Shown here piece after piece: positions 39,121 through 49,019 of a stretch of DNA of 64,000 bases. The first letter of the stretch is position 1; each line of letters opens with the position of its first letter. The DNA lies in contig NZ_OZ060389.1 of assembly GCF_964059005.1 (NCBI RefSeq), forward strand, positions 382,216 to 446,215, read 5' to 3'. The notes under the pieces are model-generated. The model did no database searches, was not told the origin of the DNA, and was given only the letters and a program-made list of their open reading frames with translations. The position numbers were made by a program, and so were the translations under genes. This stretch comes from Buchnera aphidicola (Thelaxes suberi) (GTDB lineage Bacteria; Pseudomonadota; Gammaproteobacteria; Enterobacterales; Enterobacteriaceae).

Positions 39121-39966
39121 TTATTTTTTATGCATATTTTTTATTACATAGTTAAATAAATCAAAACACACACACGAAAAATATATTACTTTTTTCGAAT
39201 GATTCGGCTTTGCAATATTTAAATATTCTTCATAATTACATATTGTATTTTTGTCTGATTGTACTTTCTTAATCCATTCATTATAAGCAGTATTATTCTC
39301 TACTACTAAAACATTAAATTTCATATCAGAAAAACCGCTTCCACTATAATTTGAGGAGATTCCTTGATATTTTCCAGGTGTATTTGCAATTAAATTAAGC
39401 GAACTTTTCATTCCAGCCATGGCATAAATTTGACTTCCTAAAGCAGGGATAAAAAAAGAGTTCATTACAGATCCAGATGTAATATGAAATATAATTGGAG
39501 TATTTATTGGAATAGCAATTTCATTGATTGAAGCAATTCTTTCTTTTTTATAAATAAATAACCATCTCCAATCTACAGAAATAACATCGATAACAATTGG
39601 TTGGTTTTTTGATATAATTGTTTTATTTGGATCAAGTTGATGAGTGCTATTCCAAGAAACTAAACCTAAAAATAATATAATCAAAAAAGGAATAGTCCAG
39701 ATAACTAATTCTAGTTTATTTGAATGCGACCAATTAGGATTGTATTTTATATTTGTATTTTTTTCATTATATTTTAAGAAAAAAAAAATAGACAAAAAAA
39801 TAGCAGGTATAACAACAATAAGCATTGTAATAAATGAAGTTAAAATTAAATTTTTTATTTTTGCACCTATCATTCCTGATGGATGTAATATAACCGAATT
39901 ACATCCAGTTAACAAAAGAAATGTACTACTTATCATAAAAACCTTAAAAATTTTATACATGTTCAT
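39121..39966 (-). CDS. cyoA: Cytochrome bo oxidase subunit II (lipoprotein)
   Basis: CyoA is the ubiquinol-oxidase subunit II. It starts with a signal peptide and lipobox LLTGC (Cys about 22), so it should be lipidated by Lgt, which is also encoded here. Two membrane segments and a periplasmic cupredoxin domain without CuA ligands follow, with MNSFFIPALGSQIYAMAGM conserved. It has 281 residues against 315 in E. coli, lacking the His/Met-rich C-terminal tail. AAGG lies 9 bases before the ATG. It is the first gene of the operon and diverges from bolA. The gap after it to cyoB is 105 bases. Confidence 0.96.
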   Translation of the reverse strand: MNMYKIFKVFMISSTFLLLTGCNSVILHPSGMIGAKIKNLILTSFITMLIVVIPAIFLSIFFFLKYNEKNTNIKYNPNWSHSNKLELVIWTIPFLIILFLGLVSWNSTHQLDPNKTIISKNQPIVIDVISVDWRWLFIYKKERIASINEIAIPINTPIIFHITSGSVMNSFFIPALGSQIYAMAGMKSSLNLIANTPGKYQGISSNYSGSGFSDMKFNVLVVENNTAYNEWIKKVQSDKNTICNYEEYLNIAKPNHSKKVIYFSCVCFDLFNYVIKNMHKK

Positions 39967-40266
39967 ATTTTGTAACCTTAAATAAAAAAATTATATAAAA
40001 AATATAATAAAAATTTTTAAAAATATTATTTTATAATTAAAAAATTAAATCTAATTAGATATAAATAGTTTTAAAAAAATGAAGTACCAACTATATGTAA
40101 TAAAAAATTTATTTAAATAAAAAATTAATTTTTACAATTAAAACTTTATTTTTTTTATTGAATATTGTATAAATATATAAATTTTGTATTACAAAATGCT
40201 ATTCTAACCTCTATAAATTAACAATATTTAATTTTATACATTACTAAAAATAGTATTAATATACCT
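39967..40266. other. Divergent cyoA-bolA control region
   Basis: Three hundred bases of A/T-rich DNA between divergent cyoA and bolA must hold promoters for both. The only distinct element is a perfect 7-bp inverted repeat, ATTTTGT-ATT-ACAAAAT, at 40181-40197, closer to bolA. I see no coding remnant. No E. coli-like ArcA or FNR site is recognisable by eye. Confidence 0.5.
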
Positions 40267-40560
40267 ATGATAAATAAAATTGAAAAAAAAATTAAAGAAA
40301 AAATAAATGTAATATCTTTATCAATAAATAATGAAAGCTATCTGCATAATAATAAAAATAAGCAGCAGCACTATAAAATAGTTATAATATCCAATCAATT
40401 CAATAATATCACTTTAATCGAAAGACATAGAACTATCTATAAAATACTTAATAATGAATTTAATAAAAGCATATTTTCATTAAATTTATATACTTTTACT
40501 CTAATAGAATGGAAAAAAAAAAATAGTAAAATATTTTCTATACCTTGTTTAAATATATAA
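40267..40560 (+). CDS. bolA: BolA family protein
   Basis: BolA is a small alpha/beta protein that pairs with monothiol glutaredoxins in Fe-S and iron handling and, in E. coli, affects cell shape. It has 97 residues (E. coli 105). The helix-turn-helix-like core shows DESYxHN as NESYLHN, and RHRTIYKIL and LYTFTLIEW match family blocks. No ribosome-binding site is clear. It keeps its E. coli position before tig. Confidence 0.92.
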   Translation: MINKIEKKIKEKINVISLSINNESYLHNNKNKQQHYKIVIISNQFNNITLIERHRTIYKILNNEFNKSIFSLNLYTFTLIEWKKKNSKIFSIPCLNI

Positions 40561-40958
40561 AATAAATATGTACTTTAAATACATTTAAATTTTAAATAAA
40601 TTATTTTTTAACATATATAATATATAAAAACGTGTTTATAAAAATTTAATTTTCTAATATCATATTAGACACGAAATTAAAAATTAAATAAATAATTTTA
40701 TTAAAAGACATACTTATCTAAGATCTTATCTTACATTTATTTTTTAAATTTTGATGATATATATTAATTTTATCAAAAAAAAACTATAAAAAAAATAAAA
40801 AAATAAAAAATTATGTTATCACAATTTTAACAAGTCCTTTGATAATAAATTAAAAATCTCAATAAATACGATGAATTAAAATATAAATTGAAATTGTTAT
40901 TTTATTTGAAAAATAGCAATATTTTATATTATATATATTTGTATTAAGGATGCTTTAC
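40561..40958. other. bolA-tig intergenic region
   Basis: About 400 bases without a gene. A hairpin at about 40645-40685 pairs TTTAATTT with AAATTAAA around an inner CTAATA-TCA-TATTAG stem and may end the bolA transcript. A TTGAAA at 40906-40911 is a possible -35 for tig, but no matching -10 stands out in the A/T background. No coding remnant is recognised. Confidence 0.45.
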
Positions 40959-42269
40959 ATGAATAATGTAATCAAAAAAATAAATGAATTACAGTACGAA
41001 TGTACAATTTTTCTATCTAAAGAAAAAATTCAAAAATTAATACAAAAAAAAATTAATTCAATTCAAAAAAAAAATAAAATAAATGGATTTAGAACTGGTA
41101 AAGTTCCGTTACAATTGATTAAAAAAATGTACGAAGATGAAATTCAATATAATTTAATTAACCAATTAGTAATTGATCAAATAAATAAAATTACTAAAAA
41201 AGAAAAAATAGAAATTTTTGATTATGCTAATTTAAAACATAAAATAAATGAAACCAATGAACATCTAATCTATTTTATAAAATTTGAATCTAAACCTAAT
41301 TTTAAAATAAAATTAACAAATCGCGATAAAATTATACAAATAAAAATAAAAAAAAATAACGCATTAGACAAAAAAATAATCAATGAAAGCTATTTAAATG
41401 AAGAAAAAGAAATCGAAACAACGATTAACTTTAATAGTATTGTAACAATTGATTATGCTATTTATTTAAAAAATCAAGAAAAAGAATTTTACTCTATACA
41501 AAATTTTTCATTTTTATTTGGTAATAATATGTTAGATTTTAGAATAGAACAAAAACTTATTGGAAAGAAAAAAAATAAAAAAATAACTATAGATTTTTTA
41601 TTTTCTCGTATTCATCCTGAAAAAAAACTAAGAAATCAATCATCAAAAATACTAATATTTATAAAAAAAATAACAAAAATAAAAAATACAGAATTAATTT
41701 TTGACAATAATGATGAAAAAAATTTGTTTTTACAATTAGAAAAAAAGAAACAATACTATTTCATAGATAACAAAATAAAAAATAAAACTTTTTTATTGAT
41801 AAATAAATATATTAAATATCAAATTTTACAAAATATTATTCAAAACAACCCTATCTGTATTCCTGACCAACTATTAAAGCAAGAATATAAAAAAACTTAT
41901 TACAATTTAATATCTTTATATAAAAATAAAGTAAAAAATTTACTTAGTTATTATTCAAATACATTAATTAAATTAGAAGCGTTAAGAAACGCTCACATAA
42001 CATTACTATATGAAGAAATAATAAAAAAATATAAAATTCAAAACAATAAACAAGAAATACAATATATTCATGAATACGTAAAAAAATTATATTATCAAAA
42101 TAAAAGAAAAATAGAAATCAATAAAAATAATAAAATATTGTTACAATATTTAAATAAAATATTTTTAGAAAAAAAAATAATTGCAACACTGTATAATGAA
42201 GCTATAATCATCGAAAAAGAAATGTCAACAAAAGAAATAATTTCTAATTATTTGCTACAACAAATATAA
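40959..42269 (+). CDS. tig: Trigger factor
   Basis: Trigger factor is the ribosome-bound chaperone and prolyl isomerase that meets nascent chains at the exit tunnel. ATG 40959 is chosen because AAGGA (40946-40950) overlaps the earlier ATG at 40950 and lies 8 bases before 40959. That start also gives an N-terminus aligning residue for residue with E. coli (436 residues; E. coli 432). The ribosome-docking loop reads GFRTGKVP (43-50), with Thr at position 46 where E. coli has Lys. The PPIase domain and C-terminal arms are present but diverged and very Lys/Ile/Asn-rich. Confidence 0.94.
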   Translation: MNNVIKKINELQYECTIFLSKEKIQKLIQKKINSIQKKNKINGFRTGKVPLQLIKKMYEDEIQYNLINQLVIDQINKITKKEKIEIFDYANLKHKINETNEHLIYFIKFESKPNFKIKLTNRDKIIQIKIKKNNALDKKIINESYLNEEKEIETTINFNSIVTIDYAIYLKNQEKEFYSIQNFSFLFGNNMLDFRIEQKLIGKKKNKKITIDFLFSRIHPEKKLRNQSSKILIFIKKITKIKNTELIFDNNDEKNLFLQLEKKKQYYFIDNKIKNKTFLLINKYIKYQILQNIIQNNPICIPDQLLKQEYKKTYYNLISLYKNKVKNLLSYYSNTLIKLEALRNAHITLLYEEIIKKYKIQNNKQEIQYIHEYVKKLYYQNKRKIEINKNNKILLQYLNKIFLEKKIIATLYNEAIIIEKEMSTKEIISNYLLQQI

Positions 42270-42332
42270 AAATTTAATACAAAAAATTAAATATAAAAAT
42301 AACTAATTATATAATAAGAGTTTAAATTTATA

Positions 42333-42947
42333 ATGAAAGAAATCAATAGAAAAAATATAAAATCAACATTAATTCCAGTAGTAATCGAGCAAACAGAACG
42401 AGGAGAAAGATCATACGATATTTATTCTCGTTTACTAAAAGAAAGAATAATTTTTATATCCGGACAAATAGAAGATTTTATGGCTAATATCATTATTGCG
42501 CAATTACTTTTTTTAGAATCAGAAAATGCAGCAAAAGACATTTATCTATATATTAATTCACCGGGAGGTATTGTAAGTGCTGGAATGTCTATTTATGATA
42601 CTATGCAATTCATTAAACCAAATATTAATACTATTTGTATAGGGCAAGCTTGTTCTATGGCAGCGTTATTATTATGCTCTGGAAAAAAAGGTAAAAGATA
42701 TGCATTACCTAATTCGCGTATGATGATTCATCAACCTCTCGGTGGATTTGAAGGACAAGCTTCTGATATTGAAATACATGCTCAAGAAATTATAACAATT
42801 AAAAAAACTATCAATACATTAATTGCCAAACACACTAATCAGTTATTAAAAAAAGTAGAACAAGATACAGAAAGAGACCATTTTTTTTCCGCAAAAAAAG
42901 CTGTTAAATATGGATTAATTGATGATATTTTGAATAAAAGGTGCTAA
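42333..42947 (+). CDS. clpP: ATP-dependent Clp protease proteolytic subunit
   Basis: ClpP forms the double-heptamer peptidase used with ClpX. It has 204 residues (E. coli 207). The catalytic triad is Ser108 (GQACSMAA), His133 (MMIHQP) and Asp182 (TERDHF). The N-terminal propeptide region and [21 protein letters not shown] block are conserved. clpX follows after 55 bases, as in E. coli. No ClpA gene is in this window. Confidence 0.97.
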   Translation: MKEINRKNIKSTLIPVVIEQTERGERSYDIYSRLLKERIIFISGQIEDFMANIIIAQLLFLESENAAKDIYLYINSPGGIVSAGMSIYDTMQFIKPNINTICIGQACSMAALLLCSGKKGKRYALPNSRMMIHQPLGGFEGQASDIEIHAQEIITIKKTINTLIAKHTNQLLKKVEQDTERDHFFSAKKAVKYGLIDDILNKRC

Positions 42948-43002
42948 TTTTTAATATTTTTATATTAAAACTATATATTAATTTTATAAAGGTATAACAA
43001 CA

Positions 43003-44247
43003 ATGAGTGATAATAAAAAAAATATTTCTTGTTCATTTTGCGGAAAAAACGAAGGAGAAGTGAAAAGATTAATAATGGGTGAAAAAACATGTATCTGCAA
43101 TGAATGCGTTATATTATGCCATAATGTTATTATGCAAGACAAATCTAAAAAAAGAACAAGAAAAAGAAAAAGAAATAATTTAACACCTCGCCAAATAAAA
43201 AATCATTTAGATTACTATGTTGTAGGTCAAGAAAAAACAAAAAAAATATTATCAGTAGCAGTTTATAATCATTACAAAAAATTGTATTTTGATAATATAA
43301 ATAAAGAAAGAGATGTAGAAATAGAAAAAAGTAACATTTTAATGATAGGACCTACTGGTAGCGGAAAAACCCTAATTGCTAAAACATTATCAAAAATATT
43401 AGATGTTCCTTTTGTAATAACTGATGCTACATCTTTAACAGAAGCAGGATATGTTGGTGAAGACGTAGAAAATATTTTACAAAGATTATTACAAACATGT
43501 AATTATAACATCGAAAAAGCAGAAAAAGGAATCATATATATTGATGAAATAGACAAAATTTCTAAAAAAACAGAAAATATGTCTATTACTAGAGATGTAT
43601 CAGGTGAAGGAGTTCAACAATCATTATTAAAAATTATTGAAGGAACTATTGCTTTAGTACCTCCTAAAGGAGGAAGAAAACATCCAAATCAAGATTTTAT
43701 AGAAATTGATACTTCTAAAATATTGTTTATTTGTGGAGGATCTTTTTCTGGTATTAAAAATATTGTAAAAAAAAGAACTGAACTAAAAGCAAAAATTGGA
43801 TTTAATGCACATTTTGATAAACAAAATATTAACGCAGATAAATGCAATATTTTAGATAAAATTGAATCAAAAGATTTAATTAAATTTGGATTAATACCAG
43901 AGTTTATTGGAAGATTACCAATACTAACTACACTTGAAGATTTAACAGAAGAAGCTTTAATAAAAATTTTGTCTGAACCTAAAAATTCTATTACTAATCA
44001 ATATAAAAAAATATTTGAGATGGATGGTGTCAAATTAAAATTTGAGAAAAAAAGTTTATGTGCTATTGCAAAAAATGCATTACATAAAAAAACAGGAGCT
44101 AGAGGATTACGATCCATACTCGAAAATATTTTATTAAATATCATGTATGATCTACCTTCGTTAAAAAATGTTTCTGAAGTAATTATTAATGAATCAGTAA
44201 TCAATAATTCTACATTACCTGAATTTATTTTTACAGAAAAAAAATAA
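43003..44247 (+). CDS. clpX: ClpX, ATPase subunit of ClpXP
   Basis: ClpX unfolds substrates and feeds them to ClpP. It has 414 residues (E. coli 424). The zinc-binding domain has Cys10, Cys13, Cys32 and Cys35. The Walker A GPTGSGKT is at 116-123, with Walker [10 protein letters not shown] and the pore-loop region GYVGEDV. Sensor and arginine-finger segments ([17 protein letters not shown]) are intact. The linker has a run of Lys/Arg (about 48-58). Confidence 0.97.
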   Translation: MSDNKKNISCSFCGKNEGEVKRLIMGEKTCICNECVILCHNVIMQDKSKKRTRKRKRNNLTPRQIKNHLDYYVVGQEKTKKILSVAVYNHYKKLYFDNINKERDVEIEKSNILMIGPTGSGKTLIAKTLSKILDVPFVITDATSLTEAGYVGEDVENILQRLLQTCNYNIEKAEKGIIYIDEIDKISKKTENMSITRDVSGEGVQQSLLKIIEGTIALVPPKGGRKHPNQDFIEIDTSKILFICGGSFSGIKNIVKKRTELKAKIGFNAHFDKQNINADKCNILDKIESKDLIKFGLIPEFIGRLPILTTLEDLTEEALIKILSEPKNSITNQYKKIFEMDGVKLKFEKKSLCAIAKNALHKKTGARGLRSILENILLNIMYDLPSLKNVSEVIINESVINNSTLPEFIFTEKK

Positions 44248-44430
44248 AATTAAAATATTTTTTACTTAATAATATGAATCCCTTCTATTTATTAAAATTT
44301 ATTATTTGTTTAATATTTAATACATATTTAATCAGCTTAAATATTTTTTTAATTTTAAAAAAAAATGACATTAAAGATATTGTGTCAGCATATATTTAGT
44401 AATATAAAATTAACTAAGAGAGAATTCTGA

Positions 44431-46776
44431 ATGAATCTTGAATCTTCTGAATTTATTGAAATTCCTGTTTTACCATTACGTGATATAGTTGTTTACCCTA
44501 ATATGGTTATACCATTATTTGTAGGAAGAGAAAAATCAATAAAATGCATTGAAAAATCTATAAAAACTAATAAAAAAATTATTCTAGTGACACAAAAAAC
44601 GCTAAATAAAGAAAATCCTAATCCTGATGATTTATTTAAAGTTGGAACTATCTCTCTTATTATCCAAATTTTAAAACTTCCTGATGGTACAATTAAAGTA
44701 TTAGTAGAAGGAATACAACGAGCTAGTATTAGTACTATAAAAGATACAGGGAAATATCTTATTGCTAAAATTAAATTAATGTCTCCTTCCAAAGAAAACA
44801 AAGATAAAAGAGAAAAAAAGACTTTATTACGTATATCGATTGATAAATTCAAAGAATATGTTTCATTAAACAAAAAAATTCCATTGGAAATATTATCATC
44901 TGTAAAAAATATAACTAATACTGAACAATTATCAGATGTTATTGCATCTCATATGCCTTTAAAAATATCAGAAAAACAAACAATATTAGAGATGAATAAC
45001 TCTCATGATCGTTTAGAATATTTAATGTCAGCAATAGAATCAGAAATGGATTTATTAGAAATAGAAAAAAAAATACGATTACGTGTCAAAAATCAAATGG
45101 AAAAAAGTCAAAAAGAATACTACTTAAACGAACAAATGAAAGCTATTCAAAAAGAAATAGGAGAAATAGAAAATAACTATAACGATTATGAAAAATTAAA
45201 AGAAAAAATAAAAAAAACAAAAATGCCTAAAGAAATAAGATCTAAAACAGAGTCTGAATTTTATAAATTAAAAATGATGTCATCGATGTCAGCTGAAGCA
45301 TCAGTAATACGAGGGTATATTGATTGGATTTTACAAATTCCTTGGAATAAATATAGTAAAATTAAAAAAGATTTAAAAAATACGCAAGAATTACTCGACG
45401 CTGATCATTTTGGATTAGAAAAGATCAAAGAACGAATTTTAGAATATTTATCTCTACAATATCGTATGAAAAAAGCAAAAGGACCTATTTTATGTTTAGT
45501 GGGACCTCCAGGTGTAGGTAAAACATCGTTAGGAAAATCTATTGCTTTAGCCACAGGAAGAAAATACGTTAGAATTGCATTAGGAGGGATAAGAGACGAA
45601 GCTGAAATTCGAGGACATCGTAGAACATATATAGGATCTATGCCTGGAAAAATCATTCAGAACATTGCTAAAATAAAAGTAAATAATCCTTTATTTCTTC
45701 TAGATGAAATTGACAAGATATCATGCAATGGAAGAGCAGATGCTGCTTCTGCATTATTAGAAGTTCTTGATCCTGAACAAAATAATGCATTTAATGATCA
45801 CTACCTAGAAATGAATTTTGATTTATCTAATATTATGTTCATAGCTACTGCAAATTCTATGAAAATTCCATCTCCTTTATTAGATAGAATGGAAATTTTA
45901 AAAATATCTGGATATACTGAAGAAGAAAAAATAAATATAGCAATAAACCATTTAAAACCAAAACAAATAATGCGTAATGCTCTTCAAAATAATGAAATTG
46001 AAATAAAAAAAAATGCTATTTTAAATATTATTAGATATTATACAAGAGAAGCAGGTGTTCGTAATCTTGAAAGAGAATTAGCAAAAATATGTAGAAAAGT
46101 GTTAAAAAAAATAATTTTAAATAAAAATATAAAAAAAATTGTTATTGATAAAAATAATATACAAGAATATTTAGGAGTAAAAAAATTTGATTATGGAAAA
46201 ACTAATAATATTAATCAAATTGGGCAAGTAATTGGATTAGCTTGGACAGCTGTAGGAGGAGATTTACTAAATATAGAAACAGTATCTATAACTGAAGGAA
46301 AAGGAAAGCTAACATATACTGGATCTTTAGGGGAAGTAATGCAAGAATCTATCCAAACTGCCTTAACCGTAGTTAAAACACAAGCGAAACAAATAGGATT
46401 AAACCAAGATTTTTTTGAAAAAATAGACATTCATGTCCATGTACCTGAAGGATCCATACCAAAAGATGGTCCTAGTGCAGGAATTGCAATGTGTACTGCA
46501 TTAGTTTCTTCTTTTAAAAAAAATCCAGTACGTTCTGATGTTGCTATGACTGGCGAAATTACATTAAGAGGAGATGTTTTAACTATTGGAGGTCTTAAGG
46601 AGAAACTAATAGCAGCACATAGAGGCGGGATTAAAAAAGTCATTATTCCTTATGGTAACCGACATGATTTATTAGAAATGCCTAATAGCATTACTCAAAA
46701 TTTATGTATACATCCGATAAAAAATATTAAAGAAGTATTACAACTTGCTTTAGAACATCCTCTTTATAAAAAATAA
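44431..46776 (+). CDS. lon: ATP-dependent protease Lon
   Basis: Lon degrades misfolded and regulatory proteins. It has 781 residues (E. coli 784): an N-terminal substrate domain, a coiled region, an AAA+ module with Walker A GPPGVGKTS and Walker B LFLLDEIDK, and a serine-lysine peptidase domain. The catalytic Ser is in KDGPSAG at about residue 682, followed by the Lys about 43 residues later. AGAG precedes the start. I see no clear sigma-32 promoter in the 183-base clpX-lon gap. E. coli has hupB then ppiD downstream; hupB is absent here and ppiD is a remnant. Confidence 0.97.
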   Translation: MNLESSEFIEIPVLPLRDIVVYPNMVIPLFVGREKSIKCIEKSIKTNKKIILVTQKTLNKENPNPDDLFKVGTISLIIQILKLPDGTIKVLVEGIQRASISTIKDTGKYLIAKIKLMSPSKENKDKREKKTLLRISIDKFKEYVSLNKKIPLEILSSVKNITNTEQLSDVIASHMPLKISEKQTILEMNNSHDRLEYLMSAIESEMDLLEIEKKIRLRVKNQMEKSQKEYYLNEQMKAIQKEIGEIENNYNDYEKLKEKIKKTKMPKEIRSKTESEFYKLKMMSSMSAEASVIRGYIDWILQIPWNKYSKIKKDLKNTQELLDADHFGLEKIKERILEYLSLQYRMKKAKGPILCLVGPPGVGKTSLGKSIALATGRKYVRIALGGIRDEAEIRGHRRTYIGSMPGKIIQNIAKIKVNNPLFLLDEIDKISCNGRADAASALLEVLDPEQNNAFNDHYLEMNFDLSNIMFIATANSMKIPSPLLDRMEILKISGYTEEEKINIAINHLKPKQIMRNALQNNEIEIKKNAILNIIRYYTREAGVRNLERELAKICRKVLKKIILNKNIKKIVIDKNNIQEYLGVKKFDYGKTNNINQIGQVIGLAWTAVGGDLLNIETVSITEGKGKLTYTGSLGEVMQESIQTALTVVKTQAKQIGLNQDFFEKIDIHVHVPEGSIPKDGPSAGIAMCTALVSSFKKNPVRSDVAMTGEITLRGDVLTIGGLKEKLIAAHRGGIKKVIIPYGNRHDLLEMPNSITQNLCIHPIKNIKEVLQLALEHPLYKK

Positions 46777-46807
46777 GATAAATTTTAAAAAATATTATTT
46801 TAATATT

Positions 46808-46848
46808 GCTGGCATAAAAAGTTGCCAGCTCTATAACTTTAAAAGTTA
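46808..46848 (+). terminator. Tandem hairpins after lon
   Basis: GCTGGCA (46808-46814) pairs with TGCCAGC (46823-46829) around an 8-base loop, an unusually G/C-rich stem for this genome. A second stem, ATAACTT-TAA-AAGTTAT, follows at 46832-46848. Position 31 bases after the lon stop suggests a terminator, though no long U-tract follows directly. Confidence 0.6.
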
Positions 46849-46906
46849 TTAACTTATATATAAATATATCAATTCTATAAAAATACTTAATATTGGAATA
46901 CAAATT

Positions 46907-47080
46907 ATGAACTGTAAAATTTTTAATTGTAAAAAAATTATTTTCACTATTATTATAATTTCATTAGTTTTTAGTGGAATAAGTGCATATTTACGATTTA
47001 ATTTTTATCCGAATAACAACTCTGTAATACACAGTTACAGTTATGAATCTATTTCACAATCCAATAAAAACATAAAGTAA
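46907..47080 (+). pseudogene. ppiD: Truncated ppiD remnant (membrane anchor only)
   Basis: A 57-codon frame between lon and mdlA encodes a short basic N-terminus, one membrane segment (about residues 9-29) and a periplasmic tail. The stretch KIIFTIIIISLVFSGISAYL matches the N-terminal anchor of E. coli PpiD (KIIFGIIIVSFILTGVSGYL) almost position for position, and SYESIS resembles the following start of its periplasmic part. E. coli has ppiD downstream of lon too. The remaining 560 or so residues, with the chaperone and parvulin domains, are missing. It may be a decaying gene or a retained small membrane protein. No ribosome-binding site is evident. Confidence 0.65.
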
Positions 47081-47241
47081 TGAATAAACCTATATATTTA
47101 TAATTAAAAAATTAAAAATACATTAGTTCTCATTTTATTCATTTAAAAAAATCATATAAAAAATTTTTATTTATATATTTAAAAATATTTTAAATATTCA
47201 TATTTTATTATATAAATAATTATTTAAAAATAAGGAACTGT

Positions 47242-49014
47242 GTGAAATTATTTAAACAACTAACCTGGTATTTTATAAAAGAATGGAAAAGATATTCCAG
47301 TGCTATATCTTTATTAATTATAATTGCATTATTACAATTAATACCACCTAAAATAACAGGAGAATTAGTTGACATTATTGTAAAAAAAGAAATTAATAAC
47401 AATCAAAAAATTATTTTTTATATCATATCACTGATAATAATCGCTTTTATTATTTATATACTCAGATGTATATGGAGAATTCTATTATTTGGAGCCGCAT
47501 ATAGATTATCAATCCATCTGAGAACTAAATTTTATACTGCTTTAAGTTATAAACAACCATGTTTCTATTTTAAAAATAGAACTGGAGACCTGATGACTAA
47601 AGCAACTAATGACATTGATAAAGTAGTATTTGCTGCAGGAGAAGGAGTTTTAACATTAGTAGATTCTTTTTTTATGGGGATATCTGTATTATTCATGATG
47701 TGTCAACAAATTAGCTTTCAACTAACTTTAATTGCTTTAGCGCCTATGCCTATTATGGCTATAATCATTACTAATTATGGAAAACAACTTCATGAAAAAT
47801 TTCATGAATATCAAAAAAAATTTTCTGCATTAAATAACTATACTCAAGAATGTTTAACCAATATTAGAATGATTCGCGCTTTTGGATTAGAAAAAGAAAA
47901 ATTTTATAAGTTTGAGCAAATAGCTAAAGAAGCGGGATTAAAAAATTTAAAAACTGCTAATATAGATTCTAAATTTGATCCAGTTATCCATGTTGCAATT
48001 GCTTTTTCTAATCTATTATCTATTGTTATAGGAAGTTGGTTTGTTTCTAATAACAAAATTTCATTTGGACAATTAACTACCTTTATTATGTACTTGGGTT
48101 TAATGATTTGGCCTATGTTAGCTCTAGCATGGATGTTTAACATTGTAGAACGTGGAAGCGCTGCATGGGAAAGAATATCACCTATTTTAATACATAAAAA
48201 AAATAAAATTCGTGATCACTACTTTTTTTTTGAAAAAATTTATCCTATTTTAAAACTAAAAAAAATAGAAATTAAAATAAATGAATTTACATATTCTATA
48301 CACAAAAAAATAACATTAAAAAATATTAATTTTACTATTACTAAAGGAGATATTATTGGTATTTGCGGACCAACTGGATCAGGTAAAAGTACTATAATAC
48401 AATTAATACAAAGAAATTTTGAAAATTACAAAGGGGATATATTATATAATTCTATTTCTATAAAAAAATTTTCTTTAAAAGAATGGAGATCAAACTTATC
48501 AGTAGTAAACCAATCTACTTTTTTATTTTCAGATACAATTTATAAAAATATTACACTTGGAAAACCTCACGCTTCATATTCAGAAGTAAAAAAAGTAGCT
48601 AAAATAGCAAATATACATAACGATATAATAAATTTTGAAAATGGATATAATACTCAAGTAGGAGAAAAAGGTATTATGTTATCAGGTGGGCAAAAACAAA
48701 GAATTTCTATTGCTCGTGCGTTATTATTTAACAGCAATATACTTATATTAGATAATGCATTATCTGCTGTTGATGCAATAACTGAGTACAATATACTTAA
48801 TAACATAAATAAATGGAAAACAAGTGATAAAACTATCATTATAGTTTCACATCGTATGAGTACTCTAAAAAGAGTAAATATAATTATTGTAATGAAAGAA
48901 GGAGAAATTCTTCAAAAAGGTACGCATACAAATTTAATGAAAGAAAAAAATTGGTATCAGCAAACATATTTTTATCAAAAAATGGAATTATGTTCAAAAA
49001 AAGGAATATATTAA
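47242..49014 (+). CDS. mdlA: ABC transporter half, MdlA
   Basis: MdlA is an ABC exporter half-transporter, probably paired with MdlB; its substrate is unknown. It has 590 residues (E. coli 590). Six membrane segments (about 15-290) precede a nucleotide-binding domain with Walker A GPTGSGKS, signature LSGGQ and H-loop SHR. Walker B reads LILDNALSAVD, with Asn at the catalytic Glu position (Asp in E. coli), so this ATP site is probably degenerate. The start is GTG 47242 with AAGGA 5 bases upstream. mdlB follows after 5 bases. Confidence 0.94.
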   Translation: MKLFKQLTWYFIKEWKRYSSAISLLIIIALLQLIPPKITGELVDIIVKKEINNNQKIIFYIISLIIIAFIIYILRCIWRILLFGAAYRLSIHLRTKFYTALSYKQPCFYFKNRTGDLMTKATNDIDKVVFAAGEGVLTLVDSFFMGISVLFMMCQQISFQLTLIALAPMPIMAIIITNYGKQLHEKFHEYQKKFSALNNYTQECLTNIRMIRAFGLEKEKFYKFEQIAKEAGLKNLKTANIDSKFDPVIHVAIAFSNLLSIVIGSWFVSNNKISFGQLTTFIMYLGLMIWPMLALAWMFNIVERGSAAWERISPILIHKKNKIRDHYFFFEKIYPILKLKKIEIKINEFTYSIHKKITLKNINFTITKGDIIGICGPTGSGKSTIIQLIQRNFENYKGDILYNSISIKKFSLKEWRSNLSVVNQSTFLFSDTIYKNITLGKPHASYSEVKKVAKIANIHNDIINFENGYNTQVGEKGIMLSGGQKQRISIARALLFNSNILILDNALSAVDAITEYNILNNINKWKTSDKTIIIVSHRMSTLKRVNIIIVMKEGEILQKGTHTNLMKEKNWYQQTYFYQKMELCSKKGIY

Positions 49015-49019
49015 TAATA

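Noticed and set aside
48951..49019. Longer N-terminus for MdlB beginning inside mdlA
   Set aside because: The extra 23 residues are out-of-frame mdlA sequence with no homology; ATG 49020 matches the E. coli start.
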